From: Clostridia bacterium
GTDB lineage: Bacteria > Bacillota > Clostridia > UBA1381
Assembly: GCA_017935675.1 (NCBI GenBank)
Contig: JAGBHE010000095.1
Span: 92,191-156,190 of the forward strand
Reading direction: 5' to 3'
DNA length: 64,000 bases
Part shown: one piece after another, positions 62,493 to 64,000 of the stretch
How the letters are laid out: each line of letters starts with the position of its first letter
How positions within the stretch are numbered: position 1 is the first letter of the stretch
Position numbers and translations under genes: made by a program
Notes under the pieces: model-generated
What the model saw: the letters and a program-made list of their open reading frames with translations, nothing else
What the model was told of the DNA's origin: nothing
Database searches by the model: none

Positions 62493-63863
62493 CTAAAGCA
62501 CAACTCTGAAATTAACACCGCCGTCTGTATTTTCAGCTTTAACAGTTCCGTCATAAAAGCTGATAATTTTTTTTGTAATGGCAAGTCCCAGCCCGAAATT
62601 ACCCTTTTTATCCTTATAAAGGTTGTCAAAAATCCTGTTTATATTACTAAGCCTTATAGGCTCACCGTCATTAAATATATCAATGCATATTTTTCCACTC
62701 TGCTCTTCTTTTATGCTGATTGAAACAGTAGATTTTGCATAGCGTATTGCATTTTCAATTATATTTTCAAAGGCTGTTGTTATCTTTTCGGGGTCAGCCG
62801 TCATCATGCAGCTTTCAAAATTTGTTTCAAAGGTTATATCCTCGCGTACATGCCGAAGTCTGTTCACAATGCCGGACAGCGCTCTTGACAGATTAATCTC
62901 ATCATTTTCCGTCTGATTTTCAAGCACATAGTCAAGGGTATTAAAATAAAGAAGCTCCCTTATTTTTTTATTGAGCTCAACGGCCTCATCCTTTATAATC
63001 TGAGCCGTGTTTTCAACACTGTCAACATAAACACCGTCAATAATTGCATCCGCATGGCTCATAATAACCATTACAGGAGTCTTCAAATCGTGAGATATAC
63101 TCTGAAGAAATTGCTTTTCCTCTTCCTCAGCGCGGCGCAGACTGTCCTGCATTTTATTCATCGAATCAGCAAGACGTCCGAATTCATCGGTATTTCCCAT
63201 AGAAAGCGGCTCGCTGAAATCCTTTACCGCCACCCGTCCCGTAAATTCCTCAAGCTTTTTTATCGGCTTTGAAATATATGTTGCAACAATTTTAGAAACA
63301 ATGAAACCGATAATTATAAAAACGCCGCTTATTATAAGCATCAGATAAAACACCCTGTTATCATAATCATACGGCACGCTTGAAATAAGGTATCCGCCGT
63401 CATATTCACTTACAACAACTATAAATTTTCTGCCCTCAACCTTTTCCCTGACCGTAAGCTTATCTGCACCGGGCTCGGCAAGCTCCGCAAAGGCTTCCTC
63501 AATTTTTCTCATGTCGAATCCGGGCGGAAACATCATGTTGTTATTCTTTTTACGGCTGTTTTCATGCTCAGCTGCCGAATCGCCGCTTTTGCTTCTGTTA
63601 TATTCCATAATATTTAAGCACTGACCGTCCTTAAATACAAAATGAGTGCTTCCGCGAAGATTCTGGAAGGTATCAAACTGCACTGACGGGCTATAATTTC
63701 CTTCAAGTATAGTCTCATGCACAATCGTAAGATCCTTTTCCTTCATGCCGCTGTCTACAAAGCTGAACACCACATAATACAATATAAGTATAGTCGAAAC
63801 GATTAAAAGAATCATTGCGGTAAATATAACCCAAATTCTCATTCCTATAGTTTTGAATTTCAT
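62493..63863 (-). CDS. Sensor histidine kinase, HAMP-HisKA-HATPase type
   Basis: From the start at 63863: TM1 about residues 10-34, an extracytoplasmic region of about 135 residues with a low-complexity Lys/Asn stretch near 105-110, TM2 about 171-194, HAMP about 195-247, phosphoacceptor His258 in SISHDLKTPVMV, N box ENIIENAIRYA, FNDGEPI, and G2 motif GNFGLGLAI. ATG 63863 has AAAGGAG upstream, 15 bases away; the longer open frame from TTG 63959 covers the junction with the preceding gene and is less likely. 456 residues. Signal not known. Confidence 0.88.
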   Translation of the reverse strand: MKFKTIGMRIWVIFTAMILLIVSTILILYYVVFSFVDSGMKEKDLTIVHETILEGNYSPSVQFDTFQNLRGSTHFVFKDGQCLNIMEYNRSKSGDSAAEHENSRKKNNNMMFPPGFDMRKIEEAFAELAEPGADKLTVREKVEGRKFIVVVSEYDGGYLISSVPYDYDNRVFYLMLIISGVFIIIGFIVSKIVATYISKPIKKLEEFTGRVAVKDFSEPLSMGNTDEFGRLADSMNKMQDSLRRAEEEEKQFLQSISHDLKTPVMVIMSHADAIIDGVYVDSVENTAQIIKDEAVELNKKIRELLYFNTLDYVLENQTENDEINLSRALSGIVNRLRHVREDITFETNFESCMMTADPEKITTAFENIIENAIRYAKSTVSISIKEEQSGKICIDIFNDGEPIRLSNINRIFDNLYKDKKGNFGLGLAITKKIISFYDGTVKAENTDGGVNFRVVL

Positions 63864-63955
63864 TTTTATATTCCGAACTCCTTTCACCAATGCCGTTTGG
63901 AGAAAGAGAAGCAAGCAGATTGCCACCGGAAGCGACGCCGACGTATGTTTATACT

Positions 63956-64000
63956 TCAAGTCGCTGATGGCGGTGAGATGCGCCGCTTATCTTTTTCCAA
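63956..64000 (-). CDS. Possible 3' end of a response regulator gene
   Basis: On the minus strand the window edge opens a frame of 14 codons ending in TGA at 63956, starting LEKDKRRI. A partner response regulator directly before the kinase is expected, and a C-terminus of this kind after a GYR element would fit an OmpR-type protein, but too little is visible to identify it. Confidence 0.3.
   Translation of the reverse strand: MEKDKRRISPPSAT

Overview
The window looks like chromosome of a low-to-mid GC, Gram-positive Clostridia-type bacterium, probably a gut or plant-fibre fermenter. The signs are strong AGGAGG ribosome sites, TTGACA-N17-TATAAT promoters, many SLH-anchored surface proteins, copper-amine-oxidase-type wall modules, a YesM/YesN-like two-component pair, LplABC-like sugar import and cell-bound GH10 glycosidases. 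The richness in SLH proteins recalls Monoglobus-like Clostridia, but that is inference. No rRNA, tRNA, CRISPR array, prophage or transposase gene was seen.

Region 1 (1-7260): the 3' part of tmcAL, then on the minus strand a six-gene aromatic amino-acid operon transcribed aroF-tyrA-aroB-aroA-aroC-pheA. Ahead of aroF lies what appears to be a complete ribosome-mediated attenuator: consensus promoter, a 27-codon Phe/Tyr-rich leader peptide (five Phe, five Tyr), a hairpin inside the leader, and an intrinsic terminator before aroF. The operon's own terminator lies inside the coding end of convergent tmcAL.

Region 2 (7389-26812): a small membrane protein; a small alarmone synthetase followed by a response regulator and a histidine kinase; a large SLH surface protein; a D,D-carboxypeptidase; argG-argH; a plus-strand run ruvC, ruvA-ruvB-amidase-queA-SLH protein; then a minus-strand TIM-barrel protein, proC and an rRNA pseudouridine synthase.

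Region 3 (26895-55852): about 29 kb of tightly spaced minus-strand genes. In transcription order: two SLH surface proteins, a Gld-like ABC-2 system (ATPase, permease, GldG-like, DUF4340), a GH10 enzyme, an orphan carbohydrate-binding protein, a second GH10 enzyme split by a frameshift at an A9 run, a CBM9/wall-module protein, a solute-binding lipoprotein, two sugar permeases, a YesM-like kinase, a YesN-like regulator also split by a frameshift, a BNR_4 protein and a GH105-like hydrolase. This reads as a Gram-positive polysaccharide-utilisation locus: surface enzymes cut an acidic, xylan-like polymer, the ABC importer takes up oligomers, GH105/BNR_4 proteins remove acidic ends, and the kinase/regulator pair senses the sugar. 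Both GH10 proteins keep the two catalytic glutamates but depart from the usual substrate-binding residues.

Region 4 (55853-64000): a highly structured 100-base non-coding element, a 1183-residue SLH-family surface protein on the plus strand, then minus-strand genes for a SWIM zinc-finger protein, a GNAT-like acyltransferase-domain protein, a histidine kinase and perhaps the last 14 codons of its response regulator.

The most notable points are the aromatic leader/attenuator, the A9 frameshift in a GH10 gene, the split YesN-like regulator in the same locus, the divergent GH10 active sites and the structured element at 55910-56012.
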